Source of the DNA: Topomyia yanbarensis
Taxonomy: Eukaryota > Arthropoda > Insecta > Diptera > Culicidae
Direction: 5' to 3'
NCBI RefSeq assembly: GCF_030247195.1
Contig: NC_080671.1
Span: 202,968,897-203,032,896 of the forward strand
DNA length: 64,000 nucleotides
A program made the position numbers and the translations under genes. Of the stretch, positions 54,870 to 64,000 are shown piece by piece; positions within the stretch are counted from its first letter, which is position 1; each line of letters opens with the position of its first letter. The notes below the pieces were generated by a model, which did not search any database, was not told the origin of the DNA, and saw nothing but the letters and a program-made list of their open reading frames with translations.

Positions 54870-55490
54870 AAAAGCAGAAAACGAAGTGGAATTATCCAGC
54901 GAAAGCACTTAAATGTGAGAAACCGGGTGTGGTCGTCACCACACTTAAGTCACAGAGAACAGACATCCATGATCGAACAAAAATATTTAAAAAACGTGTG
55001 TAAACATTTGAATTAATATACGAAAAACACTAGCGCCGCCACACCAACCTATCCCAACCATCCGTCAAACCGATTCCGGAACCGGTTCGAAATCCTGGAT
55101 GGATTCAGCATGGAATCTAGCTCAAAGAAAACAACCGATACCGACTCTATCGGTTGACGCATGTGAGCTGGAATTCATGCTGGAAGTCCGAATCGGTTCC
55201 GGACTAGTTTGACTGGGTAGATGAATAACCGCTGTCAATTCTGTCGCACTCAGCCACAAAAAACATGACGACAGTAGCGCACCTGGTTTAGATATCCAAA
55301 CTCGAAACCGTTAGAAATTTTACACAAGTTGAATGCTGAAGTTGGACGTCTGTTCTCTGTGCTTAAGTGCTGAACCTTCCGCAAACTGTAGTGTGAGAAA
55401 CCGGGTGGGGTATTCACCACACTACTGTTTGATACCGAATCTGAAAAGCATAAAATGTTTGTCATCAATGCCGTTTCCGGCAATCAAAAA
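54870..55490. repeat. 203-bp direct repeat, right copy, split by MITE c
   Basis: Same sequence as 48017-48219, interrupted after CACACTTAAGT by MITE copy c. Confidence 0.9.
54951..55361 (+). mobile_element. CACAGAGAACAGAC MITE, copy c
   Basis: 411 bp with a small internal deletion (CCAAACTCGAAACC where others have CCAAACTACCTTCGAAACC). CTTAAGT duplicated at 54944-54950 and 55362-55368. The left 203-bp repeat shows the empty site. Confidence 0.93.
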
Positions 55491-56909
55491 AGAGCGTTTT
55501 AGTTAGCCAAATAAATTGCCCCGAAGGCATACTTTATTACGCCAAACCTGCTCTATCAAAAAGGTGATTTACTCTACCACCGCCCTGGCTACCTAACTGC
55601 TGAGAGGCATTCTACTCTAGCGATACATATGTTTATGTGTATATATGAGAAGTGGGCAACGTAGGTATGAGAAGTGGCAACATCTGATTCATTCATTCTG
55701 TTTGTACTGTCCCGAGTGGCAAGAGATACTACGTCCTATAAATAATATTGGTAAATTGCGTATAAAATATTCTCAATATTTCAACATTATGAACATGAAT
55801 TGTTGCAGGGGCCCCATGGAACTTTTGTCGAAGCTTTTTGGAGAATTGTGCGCTTGTATGAAGAACTACGACCGATTAAGATACTTTATTTCAGACTTTC
55901 TATGTTGATTGACTGAATATTTTGCGTTTAAAATTTAAATATTTAGTTTGGGAGGGACTATTGAAACGATTTGAACAGTTGTTAACATTTAGTAAATATA
56001 TGGTTTCTCCTCACCCATTGGGATTACATTTGACCACCATTGCGATCAGTTACAGTGGCCCAGTACGATAATTGAGGAAGAAATTACGTTTCCCGTCAAA
56101 TCTAGTACTTCTAGGTTAATGTAGTTTTCGAATCACCTTTTCGCATAATTGGATGCTGCGAATTCAAGCATGTCTTCGCTAAAAACAATTTCATGCACTC
56201 ACTATACTGCCTATAATCGCAAGTCAGTCCCGTGTAGATAGGCAATCCCATAGAACATGGGAATGACTTGCGATTGTGGGTAGTATAATTCTTGACAAAT
56301 GATAAGAATGTGTCATCCCGGCTGAGCTTCATTGCATTGTAAATGCTATAATAAGGGGCAGATGAGTGCAAATGTATAAATGGGTGAATGGAGAACAGTG
56401 AGTCTAATTATGTAAGGTATGCAAATGCAAAACTCAATGGAACTATTCAAGTCAGTCATGGATCTCATACATTTGGAGTTACGTCAGATGTTGCTTCAAC
56501 CCCAACTTTAACACCGCCATCCACGTTACGGCTTGGTAAGGCCAAACTGGTGTGGAAAGGGGTCAATTAAGGTTGTTTGACGTATTCTTGATGGTGACAT
56601 CATTAGCGTTTCTGCTTTTTAAAAGGTAGACAGTCTGTTGATTTTAAATTTAGGGAATATGTATGAAGTGATATATGTCTTTTTCGCTTCAGACAGCAGA
56701 GTTTCAAAGGAAATGGCGGATTCGATGACAGAGATATCGATTCTATGAGACGATCGACTGACGGTGTCGAAATACCAGATGAGATAAGCAGCGGTAAGCT
56801 GCAACTTCGTATGTATCACGTTTTGAAAGAGAAAGTGAGACACTACCCCTGAAATGTAATCTGTAAGTAACACTAACACACATTATTATTCCAGCTCAAA
56901 CAGTTCAGG
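55491..56909. other. Noncoding DNA
   Basis: No gene recognised. Near 56200-56280 an imperfect inverted repeat (ATCGCAAGTCAGTCCCGTG and ATGACTTGCGATTGTGG with CATAGAACATGGG between) is visible. Short frames up to 87 codons lack family features. Confidence 0.4.
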
Positions 56910-57325
56910 CACAGAGAACAGACATCCATGATCGAACAAAAATATTTAAAAAACGTGTGTAAACATTTGAATTAATATACGAAAAACACTAGCGCCGCCA
57001 CACCAACCTATCCCAACTATCCGTCAAACCGATTCCGGAACCGGTTCGAAATCCTGGATGGATTCAGCATGGAATCTAGCTCAAAGAAAACAACCGATAC
57101 CGATTCTATCGGTTGACGCATGTGAGCTGGAATTCATGCTGGAAGTCCGAATCGGTTCCGGACTAGTTTGACTGGGTAGAGGAATAACCGCTGTCAATTC
57201 TGTCGCACTCAGCCACAAAAAACATGACGACAGTAGCGCACCTGGTTTAGATATCCAAACTACCTTCGAAACCGTTAGTGATTTTACACAAGTTGAATGC
57301 TGAAGTTGGACGTCTGTTCTCTGTG
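56910..57325 (+). mobile_element. CACAGAGAACAGAC MITE, copy d
   Basis: 416 bp; GTTCAGG duplicated at 56903-56909 and 57326-57332. Confidence 0.94.
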
Positions 57326-57332
57326 GTTCAGG

Positions 57333-58212
57333 GATTGTACAGGATGGTGCTAGGCTTGTGACCTTCGACTGGCACGGTCCATTATCATTGATTCGGATGT
57401 CTTCATGGCTGGTTGGTAGACGTGTGCTTCTATTTACAAATGGATATATATTTTCGCTTGGATAGAGGGATATGTGGATCCTGTTAGTTGTTGACTTTGA
57501 CCTTGGGTATAGGTCAGTTCGGGCAAGAGTACTGGACTGGCACCTAAGAAATATGTAGTTATTTATTTAGGACTTTTTTCAGATTATTTAGCTCGACCAA
57601 GCACACCGACCTCAGAAATGGTAAGCAACGCTTTCGTGTCGATGCAGTCTGTTTAAGTCGAACCAGATGGACATTCGGTTTGAGAATTTTTTTTGGGGAA
57701 TCGTGGATAAATATTTCTCATGTCCTTTACGGGCAGAGATTCTTTTTGTGAAACTCTAAAACGCCTTCTCCCGTCTAGCTGCTCAGCATAATGATGATAG
57801 AAAAAATTGAGGATCGTAACAAATGTGAATATTTACAAGAACAGGGATAATCGAATTCTGTTATAAGATGAATGTGAAATAGCACAGTCGCAAGAAAAAG
57901 TATTCGCGAGTAAGGACTAACACTGCGACTACTATGTTTACCGTATCCATTAATATTCCATTGATACGCTTCGGATCTAGGAGACAAAAAGGAGATTAGT
58001 AAAAGACAGAAACGGATTCAATGCGAAATTTTCCACTATGACGTGGGCTCTAACGCGATGGTCGGTTAATTTTTCATAGAATTGAACAGACTAGATGGCA
58101 CCTTACACGCTCTCTGAAACAAACGTGTCAAATATGGATGTATGTAGGAGTGTAAGCTCGTATGTATGTATGTATGCCTGTGTGTGGATGTGCATAGGAG
58201 CAATGTATCCCT
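57333..58212. other. Noncoding DNA
   Basis: No gene or element recognised. TATG-type microsatellite repeats near 58160-58180. Confidence 0.4.
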
Positions 58213-59066
58213 ACCCGAGCAGAAGAAAATAACTGCGGAATACTAAATTTAGGTATCAATACCAACGACTGTTTACCACAATATGGTATTAATGAGTTCT
58301 ACATAAGAGGTAAAATACCAAAACAAAATAACACAGATATGTTCTACAAATATCTATTTGATAATAAAACGAGTTATTATAATACCTGAATAATAATAAA
58401 ACATTTTTCAACCTTCCAGTAACAAAATTCACACTATGAAGGTATTTAATAAGGTATTGATTTGGTATTTGAAAAAATCACTGGAATACATAAATAATAC
58501 TAAAATAAAGCACAGAGAACAGACGTCCATCTTCAGCATTCAACTTGTGTAAAATATCTAACGGTTTCGAAGGTAGTTGGGATATCCAAACCAGGTGCGC
58601 TACTGTCGTTATGTTTTTTTTGTGGCTGAGTTCGACAGAATTGACAACGGTTATTCCTCTACCCAGCCAAACTAGTCCGGAACCGGTTCGGACTTCCAGC
58701 GTAAATTCCAGCTCAAATGCATCAACCGATAGTCGGAATCGGTTGTTTTCTTTGAGCAAGATTCCATACTGAATCAAGTCAGGATTTCGAACCAGTTCCG
58801 GAATGGATTTGACGGATAGTTGGGATAGGTTGGTGTGGCGGCGCTAGTGTGTATCGTATATTAATTCAAATGTTTACACACGTTTCTTAAATATTTTTGT
58901 TCGATCATGGATGTCTGTTCTCTGTGAATAAAGTATTATACCTCATTGAGGTATTAGGCAGGTATTGAAAAATGTTTCTTGAATACCTGCTTAATACCTC
59001 AATGAGGTATAATAATCAATTAATACCAAGTTTTTGTATGAATACCAAAAAATAGTATGCTCGGGT
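58213..59066. mobile_element. ACCCGAGCA-ended element hosting MITE e
   Basis: ACCCGAGCA at the left pairs with TGCTCGGGT at the right. The interior is rich in AATACC/GGTATT inverted motifs, including ATACCTCATTGAGGTATT and its partner near 59000. A TA dinucleotide at both ends may be the target duplication. Removing MITE e gives an element of about 430 bp. Confidence 0.65.
58511..58926 (-). mobile_element. CACAGAGAACAGAC MITE, copy e
   Basis: 416 bp; AATAAAG duplicated at 58504-58510 and 58927-58933. Nested in 58213-59066. Confidence 0.94.
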
Positions 59067-59422
59067 TATTGCCCAATTATTTTCTCCTGGTCGAGTAAGC
59101 AACATGGAAAGACAGGCTCTGAGCCGCCATAACGCTCATGGGAAGCCAGGTGCGCCGTCATAGGTGCATAAAGCTCTGCACACACTGACATGTGCAACGG
59201 TGAAACGGCAGGCGTACAGTTAATGCCCATAGGTTTCAAAAATAGGTTATTGAGACTGCCCGATTGCACACTGATAAATAACAATAACATTAGTGCAAAT
59301 ATACACTGAGCAAAAAAGTATAGTATTTGGGACCCGACTTTTGTAGTTATTTTAACTATTCGCTGAAATAGTAGTAATAACTATGAGATCAGTAATACTA
59401 AACTGTAGTATCATGACAAATA
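59067..59422. other. Noncoding DNA
   Basis: No gene. From about 59308, CACTGAGCAAAAAAGTATAG and several AGTAAT/ATTACT motifs suggest a partial small element around MITE f. Confidence 0.4.
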
Positions 59423-59429
59423 CTATAGA

Positions 59430-59846
59430 CACAGAGAACAGACGTCCATCTTCAGCATTCAACTTGTGTAAAATATCTAACGGTTTCGAAGGTAGTTGGG
59501 ATATCCAAACCAGGTGCGCTACTGTCGTTATGTTTTTTTGTGGCTGAGTTCGACAGAATTGACAACGGTTATTCCTCTACCCAGTCAAACTAGTCCGGAA
59601 CCGGTTCGGACTTCCAGCGTAAATTCCAGCTCAAATGCATCAACCGATAGAGTCGGAATCGGTTGTTTTCTTTGAGCAAGATTCCATACTGAATCAAGTC
59701 AGGATTTCGAACCGGTTCCGGAATGGATTTGACGGATAGTTGGGATAGGTTGGTGTGGCGGCGCTAGTGTGTATCGTATATTAATTTAAATGTTTACACA
59801 CGTTTCTTAAATATTTTTGTTCGATCATGGATGTCTGTTCTCTGTG
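59430..59846 (-). mobile_element. CACAGAGAACAGAC MITE, copy f
   Basis: 417 bp; CTATAGA duplicated at 59423-59429 and 59847-59853. Confidence 0.94.
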
Positions 59847-59963
59847 CTATAGATATGAATAACTGCTCAACTATGCTGTTGGTATTCATGACGATTTAAG
59901 CATGTTTAGGGCAACAATGTTTACAAGCTTAAAACTGACAATGGAATAGTCTGAATCACTATT

Positions 59964-60868
59964 AAAAAGATGGGTGGGTAATGTCTAGGACATAACCGGA
60001 GTGTCGTGACTACTCGTTTGACTTGTAATTCAAATCGAATGATACTCAATGAAATATGTGGGAATGTTTCAAGTTATTCTTTATAATAATTATGGTGGTT
60101 CTGAAAAGAACATTTGTTGTTGGCGTCTGCGTTGATAGGGGATGCGCTGGATTCTAAGCTCGTTGAGACATTCATTCATGAAATGAACAATTTTCTTGCT
60201 TTGAAATATCAATGTTAAAATCTCTCGAAACAGCCATCGGAATCTTTTCCGTACAGAAATGAACACGCTTAGCGAAAAACTAGGGGCGGGTAATGTCCGG
60301 GACATAACCGTGATGCTCATATTCTTAAAATTCTGCTTGTATCTCCTTCAAATGGCTAAATTTTGCGCATTAAGTTCGATTCACCGGGCTCAGCGAAATT
60401 TTCCTGGGGATCCCGTTCGTTAGTATATTCAGCAAAACAATTTTATTACCGAGTTCTCCGCGTTGAATACAGGTCAATAATTTCATATAATGATTTCAAC
60501 ATGCAGACAATGTACATGTATGACAGGTGGGAGTGTTCTGAAGTGGTTTTAGTAGAGGTAACAACATAAAATTATGTATTGGACATTTTACAATGATTCT
60601 CCTTAACCCTGCAAAACCACGTGGTTGGCAGCAGAGGGTTAAGTTGTTTGGAAGAGATGACAGTTAATATATGATAACTAAAAATATAAAATTGTTCTAT
60701 AAATTGCAAAGTTATTGCCGCGTTGACCTGAAAATTTGTCATTTCATTCATAAAGGAACAATCATTGAAATTATGTCAATTTATGCTTTGCAAGATTTGA
60801 AATAGCTTCGAAGTGTGGTCACGACACCCCTGTTATGTCATATACATTACCAACCCATCTTTTTCCAT
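59964..60868. mobile_element. Element with AAAAAGATGGGT termini and GGACATAACC motifs
   Basis: The left end AAAAAGATGGGTGGGTAATG and the inverted right end AAAAAGATGGGTTGGTAATG are followed on both sides by GACATAAC and GTGTCGTGAC, about 45 bases in all. A third GGTAATGTCCGGGACATAACC lies inside at 60285-60312. A mini-palindrome (TTAACCCTGC...GCAGAGGGTTAA) sits at 60603-60642. Noncoding. Confidence 0.65.
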
Positions 60869-63605
60869 TTTGCCTTTGTCCTAATAAGGACGGTTTGTGG
60901 ATAACTATGTTGATTCAAGACGGGAATCTTTTAAAACAAATCAAACCTTGCCGACGATTGTTTTTACTGCGTACAACCGTACGATCTTTCCCCTTTCGCA
61001 GCTCACACCGAATGAGCACGATTTTCATCATGGTGTTCCTATTTATTGACTTTACAATGCAGATGGAAGGACGTCCTTTTGTTCGATAAATGAAAATATT
61101 TTCATCATTCGTTTTGGTGTAGCTTTCGCTTAGTGGTAGAGTTGCCACATTCACTGATTTTTTTGGAAGGATTTGCAAAAACCTTCGGGTTTGTAGATTA
61201 GAAAAACATTTTCTGATTCACTGGTAAAAGTACAGAATTACCAAGCGCAAACTTAATACTAGCACAGAGAACAGACATCCATGATCGAACAAAAATATTT
61301 AAAAAACGTGTGTAAACATTTGAATTAATATACGAAAAACACTAGCGCCGCCACACCAACCTATCCCAACTATCCGTCAAACCGATTCCGGAACCGGTTC
61401 GAAATCCTGGATGGATTCAGCATGGAATCTAGCTCAATGAAAACAACCGATACCGACTCTATCGGTTGACGCATGTGAGCTGGAATTCATGCTGGAAGTC
61501 CGAATCGGTTCCGGACTAGTTTGACTGGGTAGAGGAATAACCGCTGTCAATTCTGTCGCACTCAGCCACAAAAAACATGACGACAGTAGCGCACCTGGTT
61601 TAGATATCCAAACTACCTTCGAAACCGTTAGAGATTTTACACAAGTTGAATGCTGAAGTTGGACGTCTGTTCTCTGTGATACTAGTTAATAAAAGAAACT
61701 TTCTAATTAAATTCTTTTTCCATTTTGCCTTCGTCCTAATAAGGACGGTTTGTGGATAACTATGTTGATTCAAGACGGGAATCTTTTAAAACAATTCAAA
61801 CCTTGCAGACGATTGTTTTTACTGCGTACATCCGTACGATCTTTCCCCTTTCGCAGCTCACGCCGAATGAGCACACTTTTCATCAAGCTGTTCCTATTTA
61901 TTGACTTTACAATGCAGATGGAAGGACGTCCTTTTGTTCGATAAATGAAAATATTTTCATCATTCGTTTTGGTGTAGCTTTCGCTTAGTGGCAGAGTTGC
62001 CAGATTCACTGATTTTCTTGGATTTGCAAAAACCTTCGGGTTTGTAGATTGGAAAAACATTTTCTTATGATTCACTGGTAAAAGTACAGAATTACCAAGC
62101 GCAAACTTAATACTAGTTAATAAAAGAAACTTTCTAATTAAATTCTTTTTCCATTTTGCCTTTGTCCTAATAAGGACGGTTTGTGGATAACTATGTTGAT
62201 TCAAGACGGGAATCTTTTAAAACAATTCAAACCTTGCAGACGATTGTTTTTACTGCGTACATCCGTACGATCTTTCCCCTTTCGCAGCTCACGCCGAATG
62301 AGCACACTTTTCATCAAGCTGTTCCTATTTATTGACTTTACAATGCAGATGGAAGGACGTCCTTTTGTTCGATAAATGAAAATATTTTCATCATTCGTTT
62401 TGGTGTAGCTTTCGCTTAGTGGTAGAGTTGCCACATTCACTGATTTTTTTGGAAGGATTTGCAAAAACCTTCGGGTTTGTAGATTAGAAAAACATTTTCT
62501 GATTCACTGGTAAAAGTACAGAATTACCAAGCGCAAACTTAATACTAGTTAATAAAAGAAACTTTCTAATTAAATTCTTTTTCCATTTTGCCTTCGTCCT
62601 AATAAGGACGGTTTGTGGATAACTATGTTGATTCAAGACGGGAATCTTTTAAAACAATTCAAATCTTGCAGACGATTGTTTTTACTGCGTACATCCGTAC
62701 GATCTTTCCCCTTTCGCAGCTCACGCCGAATGAGCACACTTTTCATCAAGCTGTTCCTATTTATTGACTTTACAATGCAGATGGAAGGACGTCCTTTTGT
62801 TCGATAAATGAAAATATTTTCATCATTCGTTTTGGTGTAGCTTTCGCTTAGTGGCAGAGTTGCCAGATTCACTGATTTTCTTGGATTTGCAAAAACCTTC
62901 GGGTTTGTAGATTGGAAAAACATTTTCTTATGATTCACTGGTAAAAGTACAGAATTACCAAGCGCAAACTTAATACTAGTTAATAAAAGAAACTTTCTAA
63001 TTAAATTCTTTTTCCATTTTGCCTTTGTCCTATTAAGGACGGTTTGTGGATAACTATGTTGATTCAAGACGGGAATCTTTTAAAACAATTCAAACCTTGC
63101 CGACGATTGTTTTTACTGCGTACATCCGTACGATCTTTCCCCTTTCGCAGCTCACACCGAATGAGCACGATTTTCATCATGGTGTTCCTATTTATTGACT
63201 TTACAATGCAGATGGAAGGACGTCCTTTTGTTCGATAAATGAAAATATTTTCATCATTCGTTTTGGTGTAGCTTTCGCTTAGTGGTAGAGTTGCCACATT
63301 CACTGATTTTTTTGGAAGGATTTGCAAAAACCTTCGAATTTGTAAATTAGAAAAACATTTTCTTATGATTCACTGGTAAAAGTACAGAATTACCAAGCGC
63401 AAATTTAATACCAGTTAATAAAAGAAACTTTCTAATTGAATTCTTTTTCCATTTTGTATTCGTCCTAATAAGGACGGTTTGTAGATAACTATGTTGATAC
63501 AAGACGGGAATCTTTTAAAACAATTCAAACCTTGCCGACGACTGTTTTTACTGCGTACATCCATACGATCTTTCCCCTTTCGCAGCTCACACCGAATGAG
63601 TACGC
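60862..63605. repeat. Tandem array of about 431-bp units (six units)
   Basis: TTTTTCCATTTTGCCTTYGTCC marks unit starts near 60860, 61717, 62147, 62579, 63010 and 63443. Spacing is 430-435 bases, except the first, where MITE g adds 423. The last unit ends in unrelated sequence at about 63605. Units fall into two alternating subtypes. Overlapping open frames on both strands (64-144 codons) follow from the repeat and have no recognised family. Confidence 0.92.
61263..61678 (+). mobile_element. CACAGAGAACAGAC MITE, copy g
   Basis: 416 bp; ATACTAG duplicated at 61256-61262 and 61679-61685. It is inserted at the junction of array units 1 and 2; the other unit junctions show the empty site. Confidence 0.94.
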
Positions 63606-63860
63606 TTTGCAGCCTTCGATGTTTTGGTGGCATTTTTAGTGGCAGTTACTACCGCCTTTTCAGTGACTGCGTTTCTTAGCCTTTGGCTTTTTGGACTTCT
63701 CACCGCCACCACCTCCACCAACGTTTTTCTTCTTCTCTCCGATGGTAGCTGATTTGATTGGTCGTCCGATGCAGCTTCTCACGACCACGCACGTCTGTTA
63801 TGCACTGCGTCTTACACACGTCTGGCTTTGAGAAAAGCTGCGACACCTCTATTTATAGGT
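63606..63860 (-). other. Lys/Ala/Gly-rich coding-like stretch (uncertain)
   Basis: On the minus strand, one frame gives ATIGEKKKNVGGGGGGEKSK with a basic run after it. The next frame gives AVTEKAVVTATKNATKTSKA followed by AKRTHSV and a stop. The composition resembles a histone-H1-type tail split by a frameshift, but no folded domain is present and no family can be named. Confidence 0.25.
63826..63858 (-). promoter_or_regulatory. Possible minus-strand core promoter
   Basis: CCTATAAATAG (plus 63849-63858, inverted) is a good TATA box. A TCAAAG initiator-like motif lies about 28 bases downstream on the minus strand, at plus 63826-63831. Transcription would run towards the tandem array. Confidence 0.4.
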
Positions 63861-64000
63861 TTTATCATTAATGTTGATTTCATTTAAAGTAGTTTTCGAA
63901 CTATTTAAACAAATTTTATATAGCAAACAACGTATCGGTAGCAAGCGTTGAACGTTTTCCTTCCGATTTATGAAACAAGATTGGCAATCCGTTTTGTAGA
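63859..64000. other. Noncoding DNA
   Basis: AT-rich window end, nothing recognised. Confidence 0.4.

Noticed and set aside
61770..63067. Conserved 87-144-codon proteins repeated along the array
   Set aside because: Frames exist on both strands, lengths change with unit indels, and similarity simply follows the tandem DNA repeat.

Overview
The window looks like a piece of an insect nuclear genome, most probably a culicine (Aedes-type) mosquito. The reasons are one conserved animal gene with GT-AG introns and a 24-kb intron, AT-rich intergenic DNA, and a very dense load of nested transposons. The species call is an inference from repeat style and protein similarity, not a search result. No bacterial operons, CRISPR arrays, rRNA or convincing tRNA genes were seen.

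Host gene: the one clear host gene is a plus-strand ZSWIM4/5/6-family gene. Seven coding exons run from 10483 to the stop at 41321-41323, and all seven join in phase. The 5' end lies upstream of the window. The SWIM zinc-binding exon (35213-35340) is separated from the previous exon by a 24.2-kb intron (11017-35212) packed with transposons. The 3' UTR probably runs to a cluster of AATAAA signals near 42.84-42.89 kb.

Region by region. 1-10482: noncoding AT-rich DNA with small inverted-repeat elements (263-570, 1514-1757, 3274-3528, 4808-5055, 7324-7647), a 1.6-kb element with a nested MITE (7652-9292), and a perfect 39-bp hairpin (9856-9940). 11017-35212 (the intron): a long foldback, a broken LINE ORF1, a heavily rearranged R1-clade LINE (18458-22010), a Tc1-type relic, a 5'-truncated LINE tail with a 13-bp target duplication, and a Foldback-like element (32565-35066). 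41324-45471: 3' flank, then a second Foldback-like copy (43427-45461) in the opposite orientation. 48017-55490: a young Ty3/gypsy-type LTR retrotransposon on the minus strand, inserted in a repeated locus. 53.9-61.7 kb: six near-identical copies of one 416-bp MITE with 7-bp target duplications. 60.86-63.6 kb: a tandem array of about 431-bp units, followed by a possible minus-strand core promoter.

Most notable: (1) two Foldback-like elements, whose terminal repeats are tandem arrays of a roughly 32-bp (15+17) unit with 9-10-bp target duplications, bracket the SWIM domain and all downstream exons in inverted orientation. (2) A burst of 7-bp-target-duplication MITEs, one of which has an empty-site counterpart inside the window. 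(3) A roughly 480-residue insert in the ZSWIM protein carries repeated CxCxxH motifs. (4) A tandem array with alternating A/B units.
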